Origin: JABDLO01 sp041749255
Lineage (GTDB): Bacteria > Bacteroidota > Bacteroidia > Chitinophagales > Saprospiraceae
Direction: 5' to 3'
Assembly: GCA_041749255.1 (NCBI GenBank)
Contig: JBGTBR010000047.1
Location: 1 to 64,000, forward strand
Length of the DNA: 64,000 bases
The stretch's first letter is position 1. Each line of letters begins with the position of its first letter. The notes beneath the pieces were generated by a model. That model was not told the origin of the DNA, searched no databases, and worked only from the letters and a program-made list of their open reading frames with translations. Positions 18,901 to 26,544 of the stretch are shown here, piece by piece. Made by a program: the position numbers and the translations under genes.

Positions 18901-21674
18901 GTATAACGTGCTCTATCCGAAATGGTGAATCTCGACAAATGAACCTCAATATCATTAAATATTAAATCGCCATTCAAATGATTGATATCACCACCTTCCA
19001 AATCATCCAAGAGAGTGTACTGGCCGCTGCCTCTAAAGTAAAAAAGGAAGACTCTTCTTCCTGCTGTGGTTATGGTTTCTTCAGAAGCTGAAAGAAAATT
19101 GGTGAAAGAGATATTGTATATCATATTTTCTTCCAATTGCATAGAACCAAAAATAGAAATATGAGCTTCCTCTATAATTGGATTACCTGTTGTACCCATC
19201 CAGGTAAAATTTCGGCATAGTCGGTCTCTGTTCCAAAACGAATTAACTCTTTCTCCTGTAATGGTAAAAGAATTTTCATCAAAAATGACATCATCTACGC
19301 TGGTTGGGATACACTCACCGCCTGGACCTCCGCTGGATGCAGACCAATGATTGCTGTCGTGCCACAAACCGCCTCCATTTACCCAATACAAAATACGTGG
19401 TGTCATTTCATTAAAAATGATATTCTCGTTCCCACCTTCATCTATAGACTGGTTAGCCGTAATGTTGCCGGTGCCGGATTGCCTAATGTTTCGTATTATT
19501 AACCGCTCAAGGATATGGTCATTTACAATTTGAATATTGCTGGCAATGGCAGAATTTGAACTGAATAGATAAATCATTCCATCTTCACATGTACCCTCAG
19601 CGGATATATCTTCAATGACTATGGTAAAATTTGGCCCAATAGAATAATCTGCACCCGGTGCAAACTCCAGGTAATTTAAGTGGATGTGTCCAAAAATGGA
19701 TCCTCTGTTCCTGTATACCAATGAGTCTATTAACAGTCTGGGCTGTCCGTCATTAGGTAAAATTGAAGTACTGACCGCCAAATGGTATCCTGAAGATAAT
19801 ACTCTATGGTATTCAATATTCCCTTGTCCTTGATGTCTGAAACTATTTTGATGAGGTGAAGAAATTTCTACCAGTGAACCACTAGCCTCCAAAGTGAAAT
19901 TTGTAACATTTATTTCCCACTGCGACCATAAAAATAACTGAACAACATCTTCAAGAATCCAATGTGTATTTTCTATATTGAGATGACGTATACCTGTCCC
20001 TGTAGAAAAAAAACTATTTGTTCTAACTTGGACCCCATTTGTATTTAAATGGCCTGAAAGGAAATCGATTCGCAACAAAACATAAAAATCATCCAGTAAT
20101 GTCCAACCTCCCCCCACGCCACTGAAAAGTACGTTCCTGTTGAGTGTGTGACCAGCTGTACTCACGGTATTGCCTTCCACTGAAGACTCGAAATAATAAT
20201 CACCTAAAAAAGCATGCTGCATGTTGGGATCTAACTGCATGGATCGTGTAATATGCATCGTGTGCTCAGCAGGACCTGCCAAAGTAGGCTGATTGGTGAC
20301 CCCATCCCAGGTCATGTTGCCTATATACACATCCTCGATGTTGATGGTTACCGTCTGATTATTTGCATTAAATGAATTGGCATCAAAGATGGCATTATCT
20401 TTTCCGGTCGGCACACAACCACTGGGAGTTCCCCCACTGGTGAATGACCAGCGATTGGGATTTGTCCAATTGCCGCTTCCACCTATCCAATAAAAATCGA
20501 CAGGGTCAGAGTCTGTAAAATTCCAATTGTTGTTATTCCCGAGGTCTGTACTATTGGTTGCGGTAAAGTCACCATTGGTGGCATGGACATCTCTCATGGT
20601 AACATGTGTCACTTCAAGATTATTTCCGTTACCGTTGATGGTAACCGGCGAACCATTCAAAGTGGTGATCAAAATAATGCCTTCAGAACAATCACCCACT
20701 GCATTGATACCATTCATTGTCATCATCCTCCCACTTTCAAGTCGATATATTTTATTCTGGGTCAGCGATAAAGTATTTAATGAAATATTACCGTCAATGC
20801 GGGCATTACTCATAAATCGGATGTCGTGAGCACTTATGTCAGGTGTCCCTTGAAAGATACGTAACCATGTAACGCCCACCGGAGAAGTGAATTCAAGATC
20901 GTAAAGATTAAGCGGAAAATTCCCGGTTTTCCAAATTTCTACCCTACTTGCTGTGAAATGAAATGACGATGACCCTGGATCAAGTTCTAAATTCTCTGTA
21001 TGAAAGATGGCATTTTTTACATTAATATCATCGATAAACTGATTTACTAAAATATATTCACCCGTTACTGTGATAATGGAAGCTCCAAGACTTATAGACT
21101 TCTGCTGATTTGTAAGTACATAAAAATATTCGCAGGTGATAGGATGATCTCCAGTGTTTAATGTGCCGGAATTAATTCGAAAAATACTGTCTACCTGTAT
21201 CCCACTATTCATTGTCCATCCTCCGGATCCTTCAAAAAAAATATTATAGGCGGCTGTATGGTTGGAAAAATCCAAATTGTTGCCCTGAGCTGTACCGACT
21301 ATTAACAAATCCCCGGTAAACTGATATTGCATATTGGTGGCCAGAATTATTCCGCCATGAACATTCATCCTGACATTTCTTCCACCGATGAACCTTGGAT
21401 TGCTGTTAACCCCTGTCCAATCCATATTTCTAAAGAAAATGATGTCAGTTGTAACGGTCACGGTCTGCCCCGGAGCTGTAAATGAATTTTGATCAAAAAA
21501 TACGTTGTCATTTGCAGTAGGTACCTGAGGATGGGTAACTGCTCCGCCAGATGTAGTTGCCCAATGGCTGATATCAGACCAATTGCCAGAACCGCCTATC
21601 CAATAATAGTCTGCACAAAAAGCACCAATAGGTAGAAAAAGTAAAAATAAAAAGGTAGCTAAATGCTTATGCAT
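15930..21674 (-). CDS. Giant modular T9SS-exported surface protein (type B sorting domain)
   Basis: I place the start at 21674, where a signal peptide begins (MHKHLATFLFLLFLPIGAFC), giving 1914 aa; the frame is open upstream to 21812 but those 46 residues have no leader character. Three similar modules of about 370 residues each start with Y-W-x-(G/N)-G-x-G-x-W motifs (YYWIGGSGNW, FYWIGGSGNW, LYWVNGGGLW; near 21.6, 20.5 and 19.4 kb). Ten Ig-like units of about 65-75 residues follow (about 16.2-18.3 kb), each with a C-E-G-[DE] start, a W-x-[DT]-G-S centre and a G-x-Y end. The C-terminal ~95 residues (FAPNIFAPTGSGQNDVF, LFDRWGNKIFE, WDGTY, GVYVYILEV) are the gliding-motility-associated CHU_C domain, the type B signal for T9SS export. 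Likely an adhesin; the ligand is unknown. Confidence 0.93.
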   Translation of the reverse strand: MHKHLATFLFLLFLPIGAFCADYYWIGGSGNWSDISHWATTSGGAVTHPQVPTANDNVFFDQNSFTAPGQTVTVTTDIIFFRNMDWTGVNSNPRFIGGRNVRMNVHGGIILATNMQYQFTGDLLIVGTAQGNNLDFSNHTAAYNIFFEGSGGWTMNSGIQVDSIFRINSGTLNTGDHPITCEYFYVLTNQQKSISLGASIITVTGEYILVNQFIDDINVKNAIFHTENLELDPGSSSFHFTASRVEIWKTGNFPLNLYDLEFTSPVGVTWLRIFQGTPDISAHDIRFMSNARIDGNISLNTLSLTQNKIYRLESGRMMTMNGINAVGDCSEGIILITTLNGSPVTINGNGNNLEVTHVTMRDVHATNGDFTATNSTDLGNNNNWNFTDSDPVDFYWIGGSGNWTNPNRWSFTSGGTPSGCVPTGKDNAIFDANSFNANNQTVTINIEDVYIGNMTWDGVTNQPTLAGPAEHTMHITRSMQLDPNMQHAFLGDYYFESSVEGNTVSTAGHTLNRNVLFSGVGGGWTLLDDFYVLLRIDFLSGHLNTNGVQVRTNSFFSTGTGIRHLNIENTHWILEDVVQLFLWSQWEINVTNFTLEASGSLVEISSPHQNSFRHQGQGNIEYHRVLSSGYHLAVSTSILPNDGQPRLLIDSLVYRNRGSIFGHIHLNYLEFAPGADYSIGPNFTIVIEDISAEGTCEDGMIYLFSSNSAIASNIQIVNDHILERLIIRNIRQSGTGNITANQSIDEGGNENIIFNEMTPRILYWVNGGGLWHDSNHWSASSGGPGGECIPTSVDDVIFDENSFTITGERVNSFWNRDRLCRNFTWMGTTGNPIIEEAHISIFGSMQLEENMIYNISFTNFLSASEETITTAGRRVFLFYFRGSGQYTLLDDLEGGDINHLNGDLIFNDIEVHLSRFTISDRARYTELNNSRIYLSYNDVNLTAGTFAEFAINHELNSGNSEIILTGTRPSVFSFRGKSYNIIRTTNPQGTATFYTSFQGQEPNPLLMMASKFLFAGNANLFGDMEVDSLIGSPGKTYQLQSNRTFTVTEYLRMIGNNCTPIQLQATQPGTRTTISMPTGSEIIVDFVQMRDVRGIGGAEFIAGSRSVNVNNSNENWIFEDPPEFIEVGFLGQDRALCSNESVELSAYNFSPDEVYLWNDGTTDSILVVSVSGEYHVTVTFGNNCTIIDTVNILDPSDAQIILVPDTTICEGTSLELDATLPVQGVMYLWNDGFTNPVREITEAGFYSVEAEIDECLITASAMIEVQEIPEIELGDELIRCEGDVVQLDAFYEGATYEWQDGSEESGFTVTEGGIYWAEVSINDCSVRDSVTIEFVLIPDADLGPDIEVCETEEVILSTNLLAGALYTWQDGSTGNTYEVTTSGEYFVEVSISDCINSDTVMVFIQPSPDLNLGEDVDACEGDMVAIEAGLEADAFLWSTGSEASSITVSSTDRYYLTITEGLCVLNDSIDVTFNTYPEVDLGMDASICEGEVVELNAMQEGIWQDGSVSSTFTVTESGEYSVTVSNLGCETTDEVNVEVTPDPGLDLGEDVSACEGDEVTLSSNIDAEAYFWNTGSNNPSILVTTAGNFSLTIVSGACIVEEFVSVEFNPYPEVSLGEDPAICEGESVVLDAGMVGEWQDGSVSSIFEAVEEGEYRVTVTELGCASVATTFVTVHPLPEVDLGGDVISCDGEEVILTVPDGLFEFMWEDGSLAMDREITQTGTYTLEAISEEGCVNTDAVTVTFENLPEIDLGEDLVLCEGDVFTLVANATAGVITWGDGSMGNSFQVSTPGVINAVINNNGCESNASVNVTYRECIAFTVFAPNIFAPTGSGQNDVFMPTFPDGVEILSFSMKLFDRWGNKIFETRSLEIPWDGTYKSAFSDTGVYVYILEVDYRDDREQGRRVITGDVMLVR
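16230..18290 (-). repeat. Ten tandem Ig-like coding repeats (~200-220 bp each)
   Basis: Within the giant adhesin gene, ten units can be counted by their cysteine-rich starts: LCSNES, ICEGTS, RCEGDV, VCETEE, ACEGDM, ICEGEV, ACEGDE, ICEGES, SCDGEE and LCEGDV. Several units carry the nearly constant IWQDGSVSS or YLWNDG core followed by G-x-Y-x-V-x-V. The paired cysteines per unit suggest one disulfide per Ig-fold domain. Units 6 and 8 are shorter and almost alike, which suggests recent duplication. Confidence 0.85.
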
Positions 21675-21905
21675 GATTATCTTTTTTATGTCGAGGTACA
21701 AAAGATTGTTTATACCTTTTAAATCAAGTGTATGCTCTAACAGTGGATATCTACTAAGGGACTTGACAATACGAGGGTAAAATATATATTTTCGTCCAAA
21801 AACGAAAATCATCAGTGCAATTTTTTACTGCATTAGCCTTATACCGGGTCATGACTTTTCGTCTTTTATCCAGGAATATGTATTATAAGGCCATTTATTG
21901 GTTAC

Positions 21906-21946
21906 AAAAAAAAAGGGGCAATACTCCCTTTCGTAGAATACTGCCC
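21906..21946 (-). terminator. Intrinsic terminator of the nrdBA operon
   Basis: On the minus strand an 11-bp stem GGGCAGTATTC / GAGTATTGCCC (two G-U wobbles) with a 9-nt loop is followed by C and nine T residues. It lies 26 bp after the nrdA stop, so it is placed to end the nrdB-nrdA transcript. Confidence 0.85.
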
Positions 21947-21971
21947 ATACTGATTGAGTTTATTTTAAAGG

Positions 21972-24344
21972 TCAACTCCCGCACATCAGACATCCGTCTT
22001 CCATGGAACACGCCTCCCCTTCCACAATTTGGACTTCTTCTGGTTCCGGATCTTCTGCTTTTGCTTGCACCCTTTGATGTTCTTCGCTAAGAGTAAATTT
22101 AATGGGATCAACTGCAGCTTTGGATCTTAGATAATACATGCCGGTTTTTAAACCTCTCTGCCATGCATAAAAATGCATGGAACTGAGTTTACCAAAATTT
22201 GGATTTTCAACAAATAAATTCAGAGACTGGCTTTGACAAATAAAAGCGCCCCTTTCAGCTGCTTGATCGATAATGACCTTTTGGGAGATTTCCCATACCG
22301 TTTTATAAAGATCCTTAATTTCCTGAGGAATTTCCTGAATGTGCTGGATAGAACCGTTGGCTGCCATTAGGCGTTGCTTCATCGTCTCATTCCATAAGCC
22401 CAATCCGATCAGGTCCTTTAATAAATGTTTATTGACCATAATATACTCACCCGAAAGTGTTCTTCGCGTGTAAATGTTGGATGTATATGGTTCAAAGCAC
22501 TCATTGTTACCCAGAATTTGCGAAGTACTTGCAGTTGGCATCGGAGCCAGTAATAAACTATTTCTCAAACCTGTATTCTGGATCTTTTCCTTCAACTCCT
22601 TCCAGTTATACCTATCGGATGGCTCTACATCCCATAAATCGAATTGAAGGATTCCAGAACTCGCTGGTGATCCCTGGAAAGTGGTATAGGGTCCCTCTTT
22701 CACAGCAAGCTCAGAACTTTCAGTCACCGCTGCATGATAAATGGTTTCAAAAATATCTTTATTCAACTGCCTGGCTTCCGCACTTTCGAAGGGCATTCTC
22801 ATTAACATAAAGGCATCGGCGAGACCCTGCACACCTATACCAATAGGCCGATGTCTGAAATTAGAATTTTCAGCCTCTTTGATGGGATAATAATTAATGT
22901 CAATAATTTTATTCAAATTTCGAGTAACCACGCGTGTCACATGGTGAAGTTCTTCGAAATCATACGTGCCGTCTTCTTTGACAAACTTGGGAAGTGAGAT
23001 AGAAGCCAGATTGCAAACAGCTACTTCATCCGGAGATGTGTATTCGAGGATTTCTGTACATAAATTACTGCTGCGGATGGTGCCCAGATTTTTCTGATTG
23101 GATTTCCTGTTTGCCGCATCTTTATATAAAATATAGGGTGTGCCCGTTTCAATTTGAGACTCCAAAATGGCGAACCAAAGTTCCTGGGCTTTGATCACTT
23201 TACGGGCTTTACCTTCGCTCTCATACTTGTGATACAGAGCTTCAAACTCTCCACCGTATGTGTCATATAATCCTGGACATTCATTAGGACAAAACAGTGA
23301 CCACTTGTCGTTTTCTTTTACTCTTTCCATGAATAGGTCGGGTATCCACATCGCATAAAACAGGTCACGTGCTCTCATTTCTTCCTTACCATGATTTTTC
23401 TTCAACTCCAAAAAGTCAAATACATCTGCATGCCATGGCTCAAGATAAATGGCAAATGCTCCTTTTCTTTTTCCACCACCCTGATCTACATATCTGGCTG
23501 TATCGTTAAATACCTTCAGCATGGGTATGATCCCATTCGATGTACCACCAGTACCTTTTATGTAGCTGCCCTGAGCCCTGATGTTATGGATAGAAAGTCC
23601 GATTCCCCCGGCGGATTGCGATATTTGAGCGCACCTTCTCAATGTTTCAAATATTCCCGGTATGCTGTCATCTGTCATACTCAGCAAAAAGCAAGAAGAA
23701 AGCTGAGGTTTTGGTGTACCCGCATTGAAGAGTGTAGGGGTTGCATGGATAAACCATTTTTCAGACATGAGATTATACGTCTCAAAGGCCGATTCAATAT
23801 CTTCACCATGAATTCCTATGGCAGCACGCATGAGCATGTGTTGAGGTCTTTCTACCACCTGACCATTCATTCTGAGCAGATAAGATCTCTCCAATGTTTT
23901 AAATCCGAAAAAATCAAAGGAATAATCCCGATCGTATATAATAGCGGAGTCTATACGATCCTTATGTTTTCTGATCACCTCGATGGTAGAGTCAGCTATG
24001 AGACCTGCTTTATCACCGGTAGTGGGATCAATATAGGAATGCAAAGCCTCCATGGTTTCGGAAAAGGATTTACTTGTGTTTTTGTGTAAATTGCTCACGG
24101 CAATTCTGGCGGCCAGGATGGCATACTCAGGATGTACTGCAGCCATAGTCGCCGCTGTTTCTGCTGCCAGGTTATCCAGTTCAGTAGTGGTAACACCATT
24201 GAACAGACCCTGAATGACTTTCCTGGCAATTTCGATATGATCAATGTGATCCTGATCGAGTTCATAACATAACTTTTTAACTCTGGCAGTGATTTTGTCG
24301 AAACTTACGTCTTCCGTTTTTCCGCTTCTTTTGATGACTTGCAT
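21972..24344 (-). CDS. nrdA: Ribonucleoside-diphosphate reductase class Ia, alpha subunit
   Basis: The catalytic subunit reduces ribonucleoside diphosphates to deoxyribonucleotides with the NrdB radical. The 790 residues comprise an ATP-cone (about 1-90) for dATP overall control, then the ten-stranded barrel. Key residues are Cys218 in PQLSSCF, Asn427/Cys429/Glu431 in NLCTE (radical cysteine 429) and Cys444 in EVAVCNLAS; the C-terminal tail GEACSMEDGCLMCGS carries Cys779, Cys785 and Cys788 for re-reduction. That tail resembles eukaryotic R1 more than E. coli NrdA, as usual in Bacteroidota. The gene follows nrdB after 79 bp and ends before a strong intrinsic terminator. Confidence 0.97.
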   Translation of the reverse strand: MQVIKRSGKTEDVSFDKITARVKKLCYELDQDHIDHIEIARKVIQGLFNGVTTTELDNLAAETAATMAAVHPEYAILAARIAVSNLHKNTSKSFSETMEALHSYIDPTTGDKAGLIADSTIEVIRKHKDRIDSAIIYDRDYSFDFFGFKTLERSYLLRMNGQVVERPQHMLMRAAIGIHGEDIESAFETYNLMSEKWFIHATPTLFNAGTPKPQLSSCFLLSMTDDSIPGIFETLRRCAQISQSAGGIGLSIHNIRAQGSYIKGTGGTSNGIIPMLKVFNDTARYVDQGGGKRKGAFAIYLEPWHADVFDFLELKKNHGKEEMRARDLFYAMWIPDLFMERVKENDKWSLFCPNECPGLYDTYGGEFEALYHKYESEGKARKVIKAQELWFAILESQIETGTPYILYKDAANRKSNQKNLGTIRSSNLCTEILEYTSPDEVAVCNLASISLPKFVKEDGTYDFEELHHVTRVVTRNLNKIIDINYYPIKEAENSNFRHRPIGIGVQGLADAFMLMRMPFESAEARQLNKDIFETIYHAAVTESSELAVKEGPYTTFQGSPASSGILQFDLWDVEPSDRYNWKELKEKIQNTGLRNSLLLAPMPTASTSQILGNNECFEPYTSNIYTRRTLSGEYIMVNKHLLKDLIGLGLWNETMKQRLMAANGSIQHIQEIPQEIKDLYKTVWEISQKVIIDQAAERGAFICQSQSLNLFVENPNFGKLSSMHFYAWQRGLKTGMYYLRSKAAVDPIKFTLSEEHQRVQAKAEDPEPEEVQIVEGEACSMEDGCLMCGS

Positions 24345-24423
24345 AACGTTTTTATGTTTAGGGATGAATTAATGTAGTTTTCTCAGTAATCATATTTATA
24401 ATCAAGGTTGGAATAAAGGTGGA

Positions 24424-25401
24424 CTAAAAATCTTCATCGAGAGAAAATATTTGTTTGTCCTTCTCAGCCATAACTCCTGCCTTTTGGTAGTCTCCTACCC
24501 TTTTTTCAAAGAAATTAGTTTTTCCCTGAAGAGAAATCATATCCATCCATTGAAATGGGTTTTCTGTTTTATACACCTTAGGATTTCCCAGAGATACCAA
24601 TAATCTGTCTGCTACAAATTCTATGTATTGACACATCAGTTCTGCATTCATACCAATAAGATGTACTGGAATAGCATCTGAAACAAATTCCTTTTCAATT
24701 TCCACTGCATCGGTTATAATCTTTTCAATGGTAGATTTGGGAAGTTTATGGACAATATGCTCATTGTAAAGCAAACACGCAAAATCACAATGCATTCCTT
24801 CATCTCTGGAAATCAATTCATTGGAAAAAGAAAGTCCAGGCATCAATCCCCTCTTTTTTAACCAAAAAATGGAACAGAATGAACCTGAAAAGAAAATCCC
24901 TTCCACTGCGGCAAAGGCGATGAGTCTTTCTGCAAAGGAGGCATTATCAATCCACTCTAAAGCCCAGTCTGCTTTTTTCTTAACACAGGGCAAATTTTCA
25001 ATCGCATTAAACAGGTAATCCTTTTCCTTAGTATCCTTAATGTATGTGTCTATCAGCAAAGAGTAGGTCTCGGAATGAATGTTTTCCATCATGATCTGAA
25101 AACCGTAAAAGAACTTAGCTTCCGTATATTGAACCTGATTAACCATGTTTTCTGCCAGATTTTCATTTACAATACCATCACTGGCAGCAAAAAATGCAAG
25201 CACATGCTTAATAAAGTGCTTCTCGTTATCATTCAATTTATTTTCCCAATCAGAAATATCCTGATGCAAATCTATTTCTTCAGCTGTCCAGAAGGATGCT
25301 TCTGATTTTTTATAAAATGACCATATATCGTCGTGTTGAATGGGAAAAAGGACAAACCGGTTTGGATTATCCATTAAAATGGGTTCATTTTTACTTTTCA
25401 T
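24424..25401 (-). CDS. nrdB: Ribonucleoside-diphosphate reductase class Ia, beta subunit
   Basis: The 325-residue radical-generating subunit. All metal ligands and the radical tyrosine are visible: Asp44 (WTAEEIDL), Glu106 and His109 (ENIHSETY), Tyr113 as the radical site, Glu167 (VEGIFFSG), Glu201 and His204 (SRDEGMH). It is therefore a standard tyrosyl-radical di-iron protein of the eukaryote-like subgroup and not one of the tyrosine-less variants. The C-terminal FSLDEDF fits the tail that docks into NrdA. It is first in the nrdBA operon; the 450-bp region upstream holds a DnaA-box cluster and an inverted repeat that may be regulatory. Confidence 0.97.
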   Translation of the reverse strand: MKSKNEPILMDNPNRFVLFPIQHDDIWSFYKKSEASFWTAEEIDLHQDISDWENKLNDNEKHFIKHVLAFFAASDGIVNENLAENMVNQVQYTEAKFFYGFQIMMENIHSETYSLLIDTYIKDTKEKDYLFNAIENLPCVKKKADWALEWIDNASFAERLIAFAAVEGIFFSGSFCSIFWLKKRGLMPGLSFSNELISRDEGMHCDFACLLYNEHIVHKLPKSTIEKIITDAVEIEKEFVSDAIPVHLIGMNAELMCQYIEFVADRLLVSLGNPKVYKTENPFQWMDMISLQGKTNFFEKRVGDYQKAGVMAEKDKQIFSLDEDF

Positions 25402-25486
25402 CGTCGTTTTAGTTAGTTTTTATCAGTTAATAAATTATCATTCTGCCATTCCGCTATCCAGTTCCCAAAGAGACGATAAGTTCCCC

Positions 25487-25508
25487 CTTAAAAGAGTTCA
25501 CTTTTAAG
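25487..25508. promoter_or_regulatory. Inverted repeat upstream of nrdB, possible operator
   Basis: Two perfect 8-bp arms, CTTAAAAG and CTTTTAAG, are separated by 6 bp, 86-107 bp upstream of the nrdB start. This spacing suits a dimeric repressor site. It does not resemble the NrdR box as I know it, so the binding protein is unknown. Confidence 0.35.
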
Positions 25509-25579
25509 TGTCCGTTTTGGTAAATATGGATGCACATTTTTTAGGGGGCTTCAAAATATTTCACACCGGCTCCCTGTGA

Positions 25580-25720
25580 TGTGGATTACAAATTAAATGA
25601 AAAAAAAATATAATGTGAGTAAATAAAATCTTAAAGTTATCCACATGCTGTGGATAACATATGTAATTTTTTAATAATCAGTCGAATAAAACATATAAGA
25701 ATTAATAGTAATGTGAATAA
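25580..25720. promoter_or_regulatory. Cluster of DnaA boxes in AT-rich intergenic DNA (candidate oriC or DnaA-controlled nrd region)
   Basis: The 453-bp gap between nrdB and the next gene holds three exact matches to TTATNCACA: 25637-25645 (TTATCCACA), 25649-25657 (its inverted copy, 3 bp away, making a perfect 10+3+10 palindrome at 25636-25658) and 25712-25720 (reverse strand, TTATTCACA). Two single-mismatch boxes lie at 25580-25588 and 25614-25622. The rest of the gap is very AT-rich, like a DNA unwinding element. In E. coli DnaA also binds upstream of nrdAB, so both an origin and a regulatory reading are open. No other gene is seen in the gap. Confidence 0.6.
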
Positions 25721-25854
25721 GTTTTTGATTTATTGCTCAAATGGCTAAAATACAAGATTTAATATATAAATAGTATTCACCATAAATAACTTTACTGAAC
25801 TCTACTAAGCCTTGTGTTTGAGGGAATAAGACGTATTTTGTGTCAATCGGAATA

Positions 25855-26544
25855 TCACCCTGTGACAAACATATCATCGATATAATATCGATACACAGCT
25901 ATATCCAAATTCAAGACCCTTTTTTCTTTTAAACTATAATTCAGGTAATAATCTTCCATGATTTGACCTTGCTGCTCAAAATTAAAATCTTTAAATCTTT
26001 TACCTGTTATCATCGCTTTATATAAGCCGGTAGATGATCCATATTCATACCCTTCACCAAAATGTTGTGCATTTAATGCTCTTCCAATATACATGGATCC
26101 AAAACGCTGATATTGGTAAACGTGTACCATTTCATGCACCAATATGTGATCCTTGAGCTCCCCGTGATGATGGATGGTATTAAATATAACAAAAGCATGG
26201 GCAAATTTTTTAGTCCAATCATTACTATCTGGAATGATCAAAACATCACTGTAGCGGATGCCTTTACCAAATAAGGGTGTAAGCATTTCAATTTCACCAG
26301 CAGTAAGTCCTCTGGATTTAGGAAATAGAATCATGAGTAAGGCTGTTAAAATCTCACCTAAACCCAGGCAGTCCAATATGTAGGATATGAGATCAGAAAA
26401 CCAAATTAGAATATGAGAAGGCCGGTTGGGTAAGGCATAATGCTTCCCGGGAATCCAATAAGAGAAATGGAAAAGCAATCTGGCAATCCTTACCGGAAAG
26501 CAACGAAAAAGCATAAAGAATAAGTTTAAACCTCTGATCATCAT
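25855..26544 (-). CDS. Uncharacterised protein with HEMVH zinc-peptidase-like motif
   Basis: I do not recognise this 229-residue family. Residues 5-75 contain hydrophobic stretches, with no clean cleavable signal, so membrane attachment is likely. Residues 135-146 read ILVHEMVHVYQY, a match to the HExxH zinc motif in the HE-x-x-H-x-x-Q-Y context seen in some predicted peptidases; a downstream Glu in FGEGYEYGS could be a further ligand. Its ATG overlaps the stop of the upstream FtsX-type permease gene by 4 bp, so the two are translationally coupled. Peptidase activity is inference only. Confidence 0.6.
   Translation of the reverse strand: MMIRGLNLFFMLFRCFPVRIARLLFHFSYWIPGKHYALPNRPSHILIWFSDLISYILDCLGLGEILTALLMILFPKSRGLTAGEIEMLTPLFGKGIRYSDVLIIPDSNDWTKKFAHAFVIFNTIHHHGELKDHILVHEMVHVYQYQRFGSMYIGRALNAQHFGEGYEYGSSTGLYKAMITGKRFKDFNFEQQGQIMEDYYLNYSLKEKRVLNLDIAVYRYYIDDMFVTG

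Noticed and set aside
23391..24089. 232-codon rightward open frame inside nrdA
   Set aside because: It is antisense to a highly conserved nrdA gene and its product has no recognisable domain; long antisense frames are common opposite conserved genes.
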